This document shows, piece by piece, positions 23,881-35,083 of a stretch of 64,000 bases of DNA. The stretch is from Tolypeutes matacus. Lineage: Eukaryota > Chordata > Mammalia > Cingulata > Chlamyphoridae. The stretch lies in NCBI GenBank assembly GCA_026826555.1, contig JAKSZT010053764.1:14437206-14501205 (forward strand), in the 5' to 3' direction. Below the pieces are notes generated by a model. That model had not been told where the DNA came from and did no database searches. It saw nothing but the letters and a program-made list of their open reading frames with translations. Every line of letters starts with the position of its first letter. Positions within the stretch are counted from its first letter, which is position 1. A program made the translations under genes and the position numbers.

Positions 23881-24552
23881 TAAAAAGAATGTGAATATTC
23901 TCGCTGTTCTGATTTTGTGATAATCCAGGTAGGCTAAGCATTCGCTATATTAGAAACCATGCATGTGTCCCAGACCTAGTTTTCCTCCCTAGTCTGGTTT
24001 TTAGAATGCTGGTGATAAGCCACGCCTGATTTATTATAAGACCATCCTGTATGGGAAATGACTGTAATTCTAGGTATCTTTGGTCAACCTTAAGAGATAT
24101 AGCAGGGGGCGGATGTGGCTCAAATGGTTGGGTGTCCGTTTCCCAGGATCTCCCGGTAAAATAAAGAAAAATATAGAAGGTGTGCTGGCATGCCATCAGG
24201 CCCCACAAGCGGGTGAGTCTCCAGGCCCTGCCAAACCAAGCAGCAAGATGACATAATAAGACATAGATGCAGGGGAGAGCCAAGACGAGATGCACCGAAA
24301 AGCCAGGAACTGAGGTGGTGCAGGTGGCAGAACACCTCTCTCCCACATCAGAGAGTCCCAGGATCGAATCCAGGGGAAGACAGGAGGAGAAGGATGAGAG
24401 GAGAGGGCAGAAAACAGACAAAGAGAATTGCCCAGTGAATGGACACAAAAACAGCAAAAACGGGGGAGGAGGAATTAAAATGGATAAAAAGTAAATATAC
24501 AAAGTAATAATAATAATAAATGTAAAAACAAATTAAAAAAAAAAAACTTAAA
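23881..24552 (+). mobile_element. Composite SINE, copy 1 (leader plus two tRNA-like heads)
   Basis: Three modules. A leader of about 220 bp (23889-24105; CTGTTCTGATTTTGTGATAA, AGAAACCATGCATGTGTCC) has no tRNA features. A first tRNA-like head follows at about 24108-24172 (GGATGTGGCTCAAATGG), shortened between the anticodon-like region and the CTCCCGGTAAA end. After a spacer comes a second head at about 24310-24375 (GGTGGTGCAGGTGGCAGAAC, CAGGATCGAATCC). An A-rich tail with TAA repeats ends near 24545. TAAAAAGA occurs at both ends (23881-23888 and about 24548), a plausible short target duplication. The same module order is found at 39185-40336. Confidence 0.7.
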
Positions 24553-24779
24553 AAGATCAGTCCAAATCATCAAGATTCACCCGTTATTTTCAAATCACAG
24601 TGCCCCCAAAGGGGTACGTATTGTGTTAGGAATAGGGGAAAAAACATCAAATTGTCAACAGAAAAGCCTCTGAGGCCCACTAGCAGCATGGAGAAGGAAC
24701 TTACTGATCTCTGGTCCCACCCCTTTCCCCCACATCTGCTGAAAACAGAGAACAGGAAAAGTGATGTAGGAAATCAGCA

Positions 24780-24955
24780 TGCCCTAGACACTGTGCCATA
24801 GACTTTCATACACTATCTTACGCTGATGCCATAATGGCCTCATAAATTAGGTATGTTTATTCCCATTTTGCAATTAGGGAACTTGGGCTCAGAATGGCTA
24901 GTTGGAATCCAGTTCCAATTGACTACAGAGTCCCTGTTCTTTCCGGAATGCAGAG
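24780..24955 (-). repeat. MIR SINE fragment
   Basis: Antisense MIR blocks: GACACTGTGCCATAGACTTT, CCTCATAAATTAGGTATG, TTCCCATTTTGCAATTAGGG and ACTTGGGCTCAGAATGGC. Confidence 0.65.
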
Positions 24956-26369
24956 AGCTTGGGCCATGGGGTCCTTTCCTTCTTGTGAGACCTCCCTTTG
25001 AGCAGTTGGTACTTAAACAGCCTTTTTAGCCACTCTCTGAATTCTAAGTGACTTGTTTTCTGGTGTACTGAAAATCACCACTTTGTTTAGTGAGGTGTTA
25101 GTCTGTTACCTTTCCTTGGTGTTTGAGAAAACCACCACCTTCCGTTTCATTATCACTTGTTTCCTAAGCACATTCACAATAGTTATTTACATATGTAACC
25201 TAGACTTCACCAGTCTGGGCTCACAATACAAAGTAATTTTTATATGCAAATTACAATGCCACTGAATGTGTACTCAGATTAGCAAGAAGTCTAAGCTTTC
25301 CACCTTCATGAAGTTCTCCACTTGGTATGATCAACACTTCCACGCATATTTAATCCTCAGGGTCAGTCTTGATTCTCTTGCTTCAAGGGAGAAGCTGGAC
25401 ATTGGAGCAAGCCAAACAAATGCCTCGTTTGCTGTCAATATCACATTATTTACAAATCAGGAAGATGCCTCTGGGAAACAAAAACTTTGTTCATTGGAAT
25501 AGGCACTGGAAAAATCCTAGCATCTGAAGCAATGTCCCATTTGCTGCCACTGTGGCTGGTGCACGATGTCACCATCAAAACCAAGACCATTCCAAAAGCT
25601 GGTACCCCCAACACCATTCTCTGTAGTCGTTCTTTGGCGTTTGTAAAAGAGCAAATGTTTCCACACTGCTAATCTCAACTATGGATGTTCCCACCCAAAT
25701 CCAAACCAGGCTTACTTTTTAGCTCGTTCAAATCATCCATTATTTCCCAAGGCAGGCCCATGTCCTGGGTCAGAGTTTCTAGCAGGGGCTGGGGGCTGTA
25801 TGCAGAAGCAGTTCTCACCAGCTGTCTAGGCCTGGGTGCTGACTTGGGGTGCCCCCTTCATAGCCCCCCCCAGGGAGATATCCTGTCAGGGCTCCTGCTG
25901 ACCTTCCTGAGCTCTGACCCAGGTGGGCATTACCCCAGTCCATGAGACATTCAAAAGGCTCGTTGGGCACTGGACAAAATTTGTAGAAAGATGCAAGAAT
26001 GGAAGGGGTGTATGTCATGTATCTAAGTAACTTAAAAGGGTCACTGGGTGGTTCTTCCCAGAACAAAGTGAGTCTGCCAAGGGTGAATACATTTTTCACC
26101 TCTAGAGAAGAGAAAACGGCTTACAACTTTAAAATGATAGTTTATCCCCTTATTCAATATCAATAAATAGAGCTAAAGTCCTGGCTGGGCGTTCTATATA
26201 CAAGGCTGCTTCTATCCAGGGATAGTGAGAGCACAAATTCATTAGGCTATGAGAGATACGCATTTGCAGTTTTCTGGAGATGGTGTGGCATGTTACAAAT
26301 GCAGATGATTCCGGCAACAAAATGACACCATTCACAACACGCCAGCACCGGCTGCCTACAGGGACACAT
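24956..26369. other. Unassigned sequence
   Basis: Moderate GC, no recognised repeat or exon. The open frames at 25053-25945 follow one another but lack domain signatures, and their start codons have no supporting context. Confidence 0.45.
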
Positions 26370-26560
26370 ATGAGGTGCTTGCTCAGGTTATTTAATCACC
26401 ACGATAAACTTACAAGGTGTATGTTATCATCATGCTCACTTTACAGATGTGGAAACTTGAACTCAAGGAAGTTAAGGGACAAACTAATAAATGGCAGAGC
26501 TGGAATCTGAACCCTTATCTTTCTGACTCAGAAATCTGTTTTCTTAGCTATTTGTGGGTT
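26370..26560 (-). repeat. MIR SINE
   Basis: A fairly complete antisense MIR: CACTTTACAGATGTGGAAAC, then TCAAGGAAGTTAAGGGAC, then AAATGGCAGAGCTGGAATCT and TGAACCC. Confidence 0.8.
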
Positions 26561-26574
26561 TTAAGTTAGAAACA

Positions 26575-26760
26575 ACCTTTGCTCTGGCACTCACTAGCTG
26601 GAAGATCACTGGCAAAATACACTTTTTTTTTTTCCCCACCAGTTTCCTGATATTCAAATGAACATAAAATGACTATTTTCCAGATGTTTGTGAGAACAAA
26701 GGGCAGTAATATGAAAAGAACTTTGTAGAGCATAAAACACCAAAAACATGAGTTAAATTT
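26575..26760 (+). repeat. MIR SINE
   Basis: Sense MIR: TGGCACTCACTAGCTGGAAG, AGTTTCCTGATATTCAAATG, then TTGTGAGAACAAAGG and AAAAGAACTTTGTAGAGC. It lies immediately after an antisense MIR. Confidence 0.7.
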
Positions 26761-27094
26761 TCTATTTGTGTCTCAGTAACCAAAGTAGCGACATAATGAA
26801 AATAAATCCTAGAAACTTGATGACAGTGGCCGTCACACTGATTACAAGGATTGCCTTCATGCCCTGACAGCTTGGCAAGGTAGGAGGAAGATGTCTCTAA
26901 CACACCTAAGACATTATAGCAGAAATCTGTCACTTGTGGTTGCCAAAATCTTTTGATAATTCTCCACATTGTTAATCCCACCTTGGCAACATAGAATCAA
27001 AAAAAAAAAAAAGAAAGAAAAAACTATTTCCTAACTCCTTTGGTATTAGAGAACAGACTTGTGGTTTAGATTCTGCAAAGACACATAACAGATG

Positions 27095-27500
27095 GAAGAT
27101 GGCGTGTCGATTTTGTTACTGCTGGTAATTTCAGAAACAGTGAATTTCTGGATTTTGGGGTGGTGCTGGAAATTTCCTGATCATGGCAGAGACAGCATGG
27201 TTTGGGGGTGAGGGGTGGCAGTAGCACCCTGACTAGCGCAGAGAAGCCTGGCTCTGGAGTTGGTGGTGGCAGCAGCCCACTCTGCAGGCTAGTTTTGAAG
27301 TGTGGTTCTGAAGTTGTTCCTGGAAGCTCAGCCAAGGCGCTGTTCTTTTTGCTTTCCAGTGATCCTCTGAGCTTTCTAACATTTCTGAATAAATTCGTTT
27401 CTGCTTAAACTCACTAAAGAGGATTGTGTTGTCATCAACTAAGAACTCTCGATGAAGCAACACTTTCGCCTTCTCAATTCTATTCAACTACACAAGAGAA
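27095..27500 (+). mobile_element. Old MaLR/ERVL-like LTR fragment
   Basis: The signal GAATAAATTCGTTTCTGC followed by TTAAACTCAC resembles the 3' part of old MLT1/LTR33-type LTRs (AATAAATT, TTTCTGCTTAAA), and the region upstream is moderately GC-rich with GGTGGCAGCAG-type runs. Boundaries are uncertain. Confidence 0.35.
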
Positions 27501-27669
27501 AAGTAATTGTTTAGAGGATACTGGCATGTATGCTTCATATAGGATTGTCTATGGCAGCTGCTGACCAAGTGATTTCTCTAGGAGATGATAGAGTTGCCAA
27601 GAAGGACAATGAAGATGACAGAAGCTTCCTACTAAGTGCCAACCAGCATGCAGGTTGGCAACCTGGGCT

Positions 27670-27865
27670 GCTAGTTTATTCACTTTCTCCAATATTTATG
27701 ATCATTCTGAAAGATAAACATTTATTAATACCATTCCACAGCTGAGAAATCTTAAGCTTAGAAAGGTTGAGTGAATTGTATAAGAACATACAACTAGTTT
27801 GTGTAGAAGCCAGTCTTCAGAAAAAACACTCTCTGCTTCTGAAGTCCACCACTTTTCCACTATAG
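27670..27865 (-). repeat. MIR SINE
   Basis: Antisense MIR: CATTCCACAGCTGAGAAATC, TTAGAAAGGTTGAGTGAATT, CATACAACTAGTTTG, ending in CCACCACTTTTCCACTATA. Confidence 0.75.
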
Positions 27866-28374
27866 TACTCTGAATGGATGTGGACTTAGACCAAAGAATT
27901 TCCAGGCTCCTAAGGATTGGCCTTCCCACAAAGAGAAAGACAAAAATTACCTACTTTAAAAGATTTATCTTCCATTGTCTAATGGCCAAAAACAAAAAGC
28001 TGCTCTAAGTACATTTTGGTATCCATATAAGATATTTTCACGAGCAGGTTTATTTAATCTGAAAGAATAAAGATTGATTTCCCTATTACTTGTTCTCGTG
28101 GTTTTATGTATTTAAATTGCAAATGATCATAAGAGGCAGTTCTAAGTAATGAAAGGTAAGCGGCATCTATTTTAAGGACCGAAGCATTCAGATTTCAAAG
28201 AATTGCTGCTCTTGCTGCAGTTAAGCAGTTATATTTGAAGCTTTCTTCATTTTTTTTTTTTTTTTTCAGTTTCAAAGAAAATGACACCCTGAAGAAGTAT
28301 CAAAAGTTTTCTTAGTTTGTTTACTATCCAAGTGCCAGGCAAAAATGGAAATGCAGTGGTTTTCAGTGAGATGG
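27866..28374. other. Unassigned sequence
   Basis: No repeat or gene recognised except an 18-base T run near 28250-28266. Confidence 0.45.
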
Positions 28375-28795
28375 TGTCTTAGTTTGCCAGGGATGCTGTA
28401 ACAAAGTACCACTGACAAGTTGGTTTAAACAACAGGAATTTGTTTCACAGTTCTGGTGACTCTAAGTCTGAATTGAGGTGTCCTCAGACTCATGCTTTCT
28501 GTGAAGTCCATATTGTTCTTGAGGTGGCTTACCAGCAATCCATAACTCAACCTCTGCCTCTGTCACATGGCCGTCTCCTTCTCTGTCTCTGCATCAGTTG
28601 TCTGTCCCCTCTGCCCAAATCTCTTCTTCTTCTCAGTTAAGGATACCAGTCACATTGGACTAGGCCACCCTGATCTAGTTGGCCTCATTTTAACTAATAG
28701 CACCTTCAAAGACCCTGTTTACATAAGTCACATTCAAAAGGCTAGAGATTAGGACTTGGGCATATTTTAGGGGAACCCAAAATAGAAAGGAGTTG
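28375..28795 (-). mobile_element. MLT1/MST-like MaLR LTR, minus strand
   Basis: The plus strand opens with TGTCTTAGTTTGCCAGGGAT and GTAACAAAGTACC, then TTTAAACAACAGGAATTTG and CACAGTTCTGG. These are the reverse complement of the well-known 3' end of mammalian MaLR LTRs. Further blocks (CACATGGCCGTCTCCTTCTC, AGGATACCAGTCACATTGGA, CCTCATTTTAACTAATAGC) keep the order to about 28760. It is a solo, diverged LTR; the far end is eroded. Confidence 0.75.
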
Positions 28796-30176
28796 ATAAG
28801 TGGCCAACCCACTCTCTTCCAGTGGCAATGACTCCAGTGGAAAAAAAAATAATCAACAAGAAAACTTTGCCCAGGTCAAATAAAACGTCTTGAGGAAATA
28901 AAGCCAGCCATTCCACAAGCACAATCATTTTGACAAGAGTCCTTAAAAGTAGGTTGGCCAGTCTAAGAATCTGGAAATTGAGGAATATTAGTATGAAAGA
29001 GAAGGACATGAATTGTGCTGCATTAATATACTCATTTCCTTGGTTTCTGAGTTATAAGTTATCAGATGCACCATTGCATTATTAACTGTTTTTCAGAGAG
29101 AAAAAAGAAACGTTGCTTTTAAGATGCACCCCAATTTCCTGAAGATAAAACATGAAAAAATATTCCCTCATCTCAAGGAAGTATGAGCATTTTAATTACA
29201 TTCATCTCTCAATTTGCAGATTTATGTATTTGAAATTCTTATTGGAAATTTTAGCTATTTTTTGTGGGGTTTGATTGATATTGAGGATGTGTAGGTTGAA
29301 CAAAAATATGTAAAATTGGAAGTCCAAATGAATTATTTGGTTACATTTACCCAGACTAAAATGACTCTGAGAAAGGTTAAAACATTAATAGTCTAAAATC
29401 TTTTTGTTTATTCCTATTTTAAAAAATTAAGATTCTTTGGGTTACAAGTAACCAATTCAAGCATTAAACCAAAAGAAAGATTTTATTATATGGATATACA
29501 AAGGTATGTCATTAAACCCAAAGGCAAAAACATAGCCAGATCTTAATAAGAGACAGAAGCTAGGAACTAGAAATTTGGAGACTCTTTAAAACTATAAAAA
29601 TGTACCATTTCTATATTTCTTGCCTCTGTCCCTTTCTGTGGAACATCTTTGTGTTCTTGTCTTTCCTTGAAGACAGGTTTCTTTTCTTTCTCATCCATAT
29701 GGTAGGATTTGGCCACCATTCTATAGTTTACTTCTCTGAATTCAAATTCCCCCATTCCCAAGAGAGAGTAGATAGCCTAACTTAAATCAGATGTCCTCTC
29801 TATCCTAGAGGGGAGATCAGTAGGGGGAGCTGGGCTATGTATAAGGATATGGTGCCAGGATTAATTTAGTGAGACAAAGAGAATACAGTTCTCAGGAAAA
29901 GGAACAGTGACTTACAGGCTGGGCAGTCTGTCCCTCAAATCCATTTCTGGAATCCCCAAACTATGTTCAGAGCTACCTTCTCTGTCCAACAACTCATACA
30001 GCTGAGGTAGACAGCTTGGGACAGAAGCAAATGACTATGTTTAGTTGACCTTCTGAGGAGGGAAAGCATCTTGCCATGGCAATAAATCCGAGGCAACAAT
30101 TTAGAAGAATTTACCATCCCTCTCTAAACACATAGATTTGAATGAACTGTGGCATTTTTATAACAACCTCCATGCA
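28796..30176. other. Unassigned sequence
   Basis: AT-rich. Nothing confidently assigned. The part at 29430-29800 (GGGTTACAAGTAACC onwards) reads like an old repeat, but I cannot name it. Confidence 0.4.
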
Positions 30177-31307
30177 TTTTTAAAAATTTTTATTTTCAAA
30201 TAATTTTAAAATTTTTATTTTCAAATAATTTCAAATTTACAGGGTAATTGCATAAATAATACAAACCCCATACAGAGTACTACAACATACCCCCACTGAT
30301 ATGGACTGAATTGCTTATCTAAGTTTGGACATGTTCTTGGTCCACATTCTGGAGGGTGTGAACCCATTGTGAATAAGCTCTCTTCAAAATGTTACTTCAG
30401 TTAAGGCATTGCCCCACTGAATCAGGTTGGACTTTAATTCGGATTACAGGGGTCCTTTATAAACAAAGTAACAGAGAGAGAAGCTGCGAGGAGCAGCCAG
30501 AAGCTGGAAATCAATGGGACCCAGAAGAGAAAGGAGAATAGGCTGCCATGTGCATTGCCATGTGACAGAAAAGCCAAGAAACCCCCAAAATTGCCAGCCA
30601 GCCAGAAGATACCAATCCCAGGAGAAGCAAGCCTTCTAGCCTCTGAAATCATGAGGCAATAAATTCCTGTTTTAAGGCCAAACCATTGTATGGTATTTGT
30701 TTTAACACCCTCACCAAGATACCTAGATCCAATTTTAACATTTTGCCACCATTGCTGTATTATCTGTTTTTACCTATGTATTTTCTGTACATTTGAGAGC
30801 AGTTTACACATATGATAATCCTTAAACACATAATGCTTACATGTATATTTCCAATGAACAAGGATATTCATTTATGTAATCCTTTCAAGTGCAGGTATGT
30901 TCAAGAAATTTAACATTGATATAAAGATTACCTTCTATATTCCAATTTTTTTCTTACGTACCAGTAATATCCTTTTGAGCCTTTTCTCCTCCATTCTTAG
31001 ATGCCATCCAATACCATGTACTATATTTCACTGTCATTACCTCTTTATCTTTTATCTTTTTCTTAAATTGTGGAAACATGTATACAACATAAATCTTTCC
31101 ATTCCAACTCTTCCCAAGCATGCTACGTTCCGTGGGATTAATCACATTCACAATGTTTCAGTACCCTCGCCAGCATCTATTACTATAACTTTCCCTTCAC
31201 CACAAACAGAAACCCTACACTCATTTTGCTTTAACTCATCACTGTCCCTTCCCCCTATGCCTGGTAACCTATACTCTATTCTGTCTCTATGAATTTGCAT
31301 ATTCTCT
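30177..31307 (-). mobile_element. Old L1 3'-end remnants, minus strand
   Basis: Antisense blocks of old L1 3' regions: TTCAAATTTACAGGGTAATT, ATCCAATTTTAACATTTTGC, AAGGATATTCATTTATG, AATTTAACATTGATATAAAG, then CATTCACAATGTTTCAGTAC and CCTGGTAACCTATACTC. There may be two separate fragments joined near 31060. A LTR interrupts the first at 30292-30718. The first 50 bases contain an imperfect tandem duplication of TTTTTATTTTCAAATAATTT. Confidence 0.5.
30287..30723 (+). mobile_element. LTR-like insertion
   Basis: About 427 bp with the layout of a MaLR-type LTR: a start near ACTGATATGGACTG, a promoter-like centre, then GGCAATAAATTCCTGTTTTA, ATGGTATTTGTTTTAACA and CCCTCACCAAG. The 5-bp repeat ATACC flanks it (30287-30291 and 30719-30723), and the old L1 sequence on either side joins cleanly when it is removed. 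Confidence 0.6.
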
Positions 31308-33165
31308 GATCTTTTTTTATGGTTTTAATGGGGCTTAAATTTAACATCCTAAATCTATAATAATCTCATTTGCTTATATACCAACTTCATTAGTATACAT
31401 ACACTATCATTATATCCCCTCTATTTCCCCACCTTTATAGTTGTCACAAATCACATGTTTATACATTATGAGTCCCAAACCATTGATTTATCATTACATT
31501 TTTGCCTTTTAGATCCTGTAGGAAGTAAAAAGTGGAATCATAAACCAAAAACACAATAGTACTGGTCTTTACATTTATCCATGTCACTATCTTTCCTACA
31601 GATGTTTATTTCTTCACGTGGCTTTAGTCAATGTATAGTGTCCTTTCCTTTCAACCTGCAGAACTCCCCTTAGCATTTCTTGTAGGGTCAGTATAGTAGT
31701 GACAAAATCCCTCAGCTTTTGTTTATCCTAGCATATCCTAGTCCCTCCATTTCTGAAAGGAAGTTTTGTCAGAATTCTTGGCTGGCAATTTTTTGCTGTC
31801 AGAACTTTAAATATGTCTTCCTAGTGCCTTCTTGCTGCCATCATTTCTGATGAGAAATCTTATTGTCCTAAATCTTATTGAAGCCCCCTTTAATGTGGCA
31901 TGTAGTATCTCCACAGCTTTCAGAATTCTCTTTAACTTTGGTGTTTAATATAACATGGTACAGTGTGGATCAAATTGAGTTTATCCTGTTTGGAGTTTAC
32001 TGTGCATCTTGGATGTGTATATTCATCCCCACCCTTATATAGTTCTTTAAAATTGGGACTTTATAGCCATCATTTCTTTGGATATTTTCTCTGCCCCTTT
32101 CTCTTTTATCTTCTCCTGGAACTCGCACAATGCAAATATTGGCAAATATTGGACCCACAGGTTCCCCAGGCTCTGTTCACTTTTCATCATTCTTTCTCTC
32201 CTCAGACTCGATGGCTTTCAATTGACTTATCTTCAAGTTCACTAATTCTTTCTTCTGCCAGCTCCAAACTACTTTTGAATCCCCCTAGGGAATTTTTCAT
32301 TTCTGTTACTGTGGTCCTCAGCTGTTTGGTTCCTTTTCATAATTTCCATCTCTATTGATCTTCTGTGTTCCTATATTGTTTCCCTGATTCCTTTAGTTCT
32401 TTTAGCATATTTAGGACCATTTTTTAAAAGTCTTTGTGTGGAATGTACCAGGTCTGATCCTCCTCATTGATGGCTTCTAACGCTTTAAATCTTCTCCTTT
32501 GCCTAGGCCATCACTTCCTGTTTCTTTGTATGCTTTGTAATCTTTTGTTGAGACCTGGTAATTTTGATATTTTTAATGTTATTGCTGGAATTTAGACTCT
32601 GAGGAGTCTGTTCCTTAAGCTTGTATCCAGCTAAAGCTATGATAGACCCTTACAGTCTAGGTACTGTACTTTATGTCCTACATCCAGAAATCCCTTGCCC
32701 CAAACAACATGACTTGACTGCTCTCCCACAGCTTCTGTAGGAGAGTTCTGTGAGCTGCCTTCTACACGCTAGGCAAGTTCTTGGATGGCAAGTCCTTCAG
32801 GCTACTACAAGAAATATTGAGCCAGACATACATGTTCTCAGTAGTTGCACATGAATTCCTCTGCTCCCTCTGGAACCAGAATCAGGGATATGCACTAGGA
32901 GCATTGCCAGCTCTGTACCGAACTGGTGAGGGGGTGGGAGTACAGGCAGGTAGGACCCCATGAAATTCTACCACTTTTAAAAGCAGCCTTTTACTTAGTT
33001 CAGCACTCACCCTATTACTGCAGTCTTTAACTGTTTTCTGTGGTTTTGAGAAAGATGTTTTTGCCATTCTTCCTAGTTAATTCAAATATTCTGTGGAGTA
33101 TTGAGACTTGAAGCTTCTCACTCTGCCCTCTTAATCAGGGCCTGTCCCACTCCATGCACTTTTGC
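31308..33165 (-). mobile_element. HAL1-type element, minus strand
   Basis: The most complete HAL1-type copy in the window, about 1.85 kb, antisense. Its 3' part (31308-31740) is the reverse complement of 14201-14566 and 18394-18490. Continuing to higher coordinates, 31740-32400 reads as a decayed ORF1 on the minus strand, and 32400-33165 as its 5' region. The fact that both HAL1 copies share the join spanning L1-B confirms that L1-B is an insertion. Confidence 0.6.
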
Positions 33166-34166
33166 TATTTCAATTACTTGCAACCAAGACATGTAAACTT
33201 TTGAGCTATTACTAAAAGATTCTGATATTTTGCCAAGGAAGACTGAGGTGCCTGAATGTAATGGAAATGGAAATCACAGCCCCCCAAAACCAGTGTTCAG
33301 CAATATGCCCCAGAACAAACATTGTACCTGCACTTCAGGTACAATGTACCTGGAGCTGATACCTGTATCATGTGATAGGGCACTCATTTTGGGGTTTTCA
33401 TATTTGTGACCTTACCCATAAAGACCAAGAAAAATTGATGGACACGGGGCCTTTAGAGATAGTCATTTTAAACAGTTGAAGTAAAAATTGCCTAATTATA
33501 ATGCCTGGTATATTTTCCCTGATCATTTTTTTTTTTTAATTAAAGATGGATTTTTTTAATTCTGTACAATATAAAATATAATGCATAGATTTCGTACATA
33601 ATTTTTTACGTTTTATGTTAGGAAAAAGAAAAGACAATGAGGAAAAAGTCTATAAATCTCTCAGTCCCTTTTATGAGTTATACATAGGAACTGGAATCTT
33701 ACCTAGATGAGTTCTGGCTGCTTTTTTAAAAAATACACAATTATATCATAGAACACTGGCTTCTAAATTTGGGACAATTTTGAAAAGCAAACTCCTGCCT
33801 CCATAATATAAGGAAACAAGAATCATCTTTTCATCATCATCATCCAGTATAAAAAATGTTCACAGTCTCCTTTACCTTTATCAAATGGTAAAATGATTCA
33901 CTGCTATATTTGCATACATTATTTTGATCCTCAGTAGTACTTAAACACAAAAATAAACTTAACATGAACTTAAATTTGCTTGAGTTTTCTAAAACAAGAT
34001 AGTAATATATAATGTATTAAATTGGCGGAAGTCCACAGGCTAAAAAAAAAATGAATAAAAAAATGTTTACCAACTTTATCCATTCTAATTTTACAACAGT
34101 TTCAGGTGTTGAGACCTAATTGGTTTCTTTAGCCTATCCATTATGAACATAACTCAATCTTATATT

Positions 34167-34904
34167 TTAACATTTCTCAGTGCCATCTTTTGGTTGGTTT
34201 TTCATTTTGCGACGTATAAGATCATTTCGTCCAATTTCAATCATTTGCTCTTCCCATGATTTCATTTCATTATCATAACGAATTTTATCATCTTTAGCAA
34301 GCTGAATATATACTTGCTTTTGAGGATCAGGCAGATCTTTCCAGTTTTGATTTAGAGTCTTCATCTTTGCCTGTGGTGAATCTTCCTTAGCTTCTTGGAA
34401 GCATTCAGACACAAAAATGTTAAAAGCTGATCGAGGTTTTTTTGCTTTACCAAGCATTGTTAGCACTTTCCTTTTAATTAATACTTCATTTGGTAAACGT
34501 TTTTGCATTTCTTTTTCTAAAGATATGATGTGACTTGGAGTTAGCTGTTCTTGAATTCTGTTTATCTCTTCTTTGTATGCCTGCTAGTCTGCCCTATAAG
34601 CATCTTCATATATTTTTTTCTGTGAATCAGGAAGTTCCCTCCATAGCTGAGCAATTTTTTTAATTAGTTCTGTATTTTTTGCATCTGGGTTCTGAGCTTT
34701 AATTATGGGTAGCTGTTCTTTAGTAAAGCGAAGGTATGAAGTCAAAGGCTTCTTTGGACAACTACCCAAGGTGGATGAATACCATCTCGGTGTACAAGCA
34801 AAACTGAGGGAAAAGCGCAGGCGATTTCCACAGCCATAGTACAGCTCAGCTCCCGACTTTCCCAGGGAACTCAACAAGCCCCACAGGCCCCTGAGAAGCG
34901 CCAT
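34167..34904 (-). pseudogene. TFAM: TFAM retropseudogene (mitochondrial transcription factor A)
   Basis: TFAM packages and transcribes mitochondrial DNA through two HMG boxes. Here the start ATG is at 34904-34902 and the terminal stop at 34167, giving 246 codons including the stop, one residue shorter than the 246-residue human protein. Visible parts: an N-terminal mitochondrial targeting region ([15 protein letters not shown]), HMG box A from about residue 50 ([16 protein letters not shown]), a linker, HMG box B from about residue 155 ([15 protein letters not shown]) and a C-terminal tail ([17 protein letters not shown]). The frame is intact except for TAG at codon 107 (34586-34584), where the family has tryptophan TGG, so a single base change broke it. 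There is no frameshift. Translation would give only the targeting sequence and most of box A. It is very probably a pseudogene; expression cannot be judged. Confidence 0.95.
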
Positions 34905-34958
34905 GGCACCTGCGGATAACTCAGCGGCAAGGCTCCAATCTCGTAGAGTTACTCGCTC

Positions 34959-34985
34959 AAAAAAAAAAAAAAAAAAAAAAAAAAA
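34959..34985 (-). repeat. T27 run in the retrocopy 5' leader
   Basis: An uninterrupted run of 27 A on the plus strand, i.e. 27 T in the mRNA sense, 54 bases upstream of the TFAM start codon. It lies inside the target duplications and between two GC-rich leader segments, so it is part of the inserted copy or an expansion within it. Confidence 0.9.
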
Positions 34986-35083
34986 CACTCCAACAACTAA
35001 ACCCGACCCTCGACCCTCGTGCGACACTCGCAACTATGTTATCAAGCCCGGCACTCGCAAGGAACTATTCCCTGATCATTTTT

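Larger units (their letters stand above)
33515..35083 (-). mobile_element. TFAM: Processed retrocopy of TFAM mRNA with target duplications
   Basis: An intronless copy of an mRNA lies between direct 16-bp repeats TTCCCTGATCATTTTT (33515-33530 and 35068-35083). On the minus strand the order is 5' leader, coding region, a 3' UTR of about 600 bp, an ATTAAA-type signal (complement at 33555-33560) and poly(A) adjoining the left repeat. This is the standard signature of L1-mediated retroposition. The insert is about 1.54 kb and appears full-length. Confidence 0.95.
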
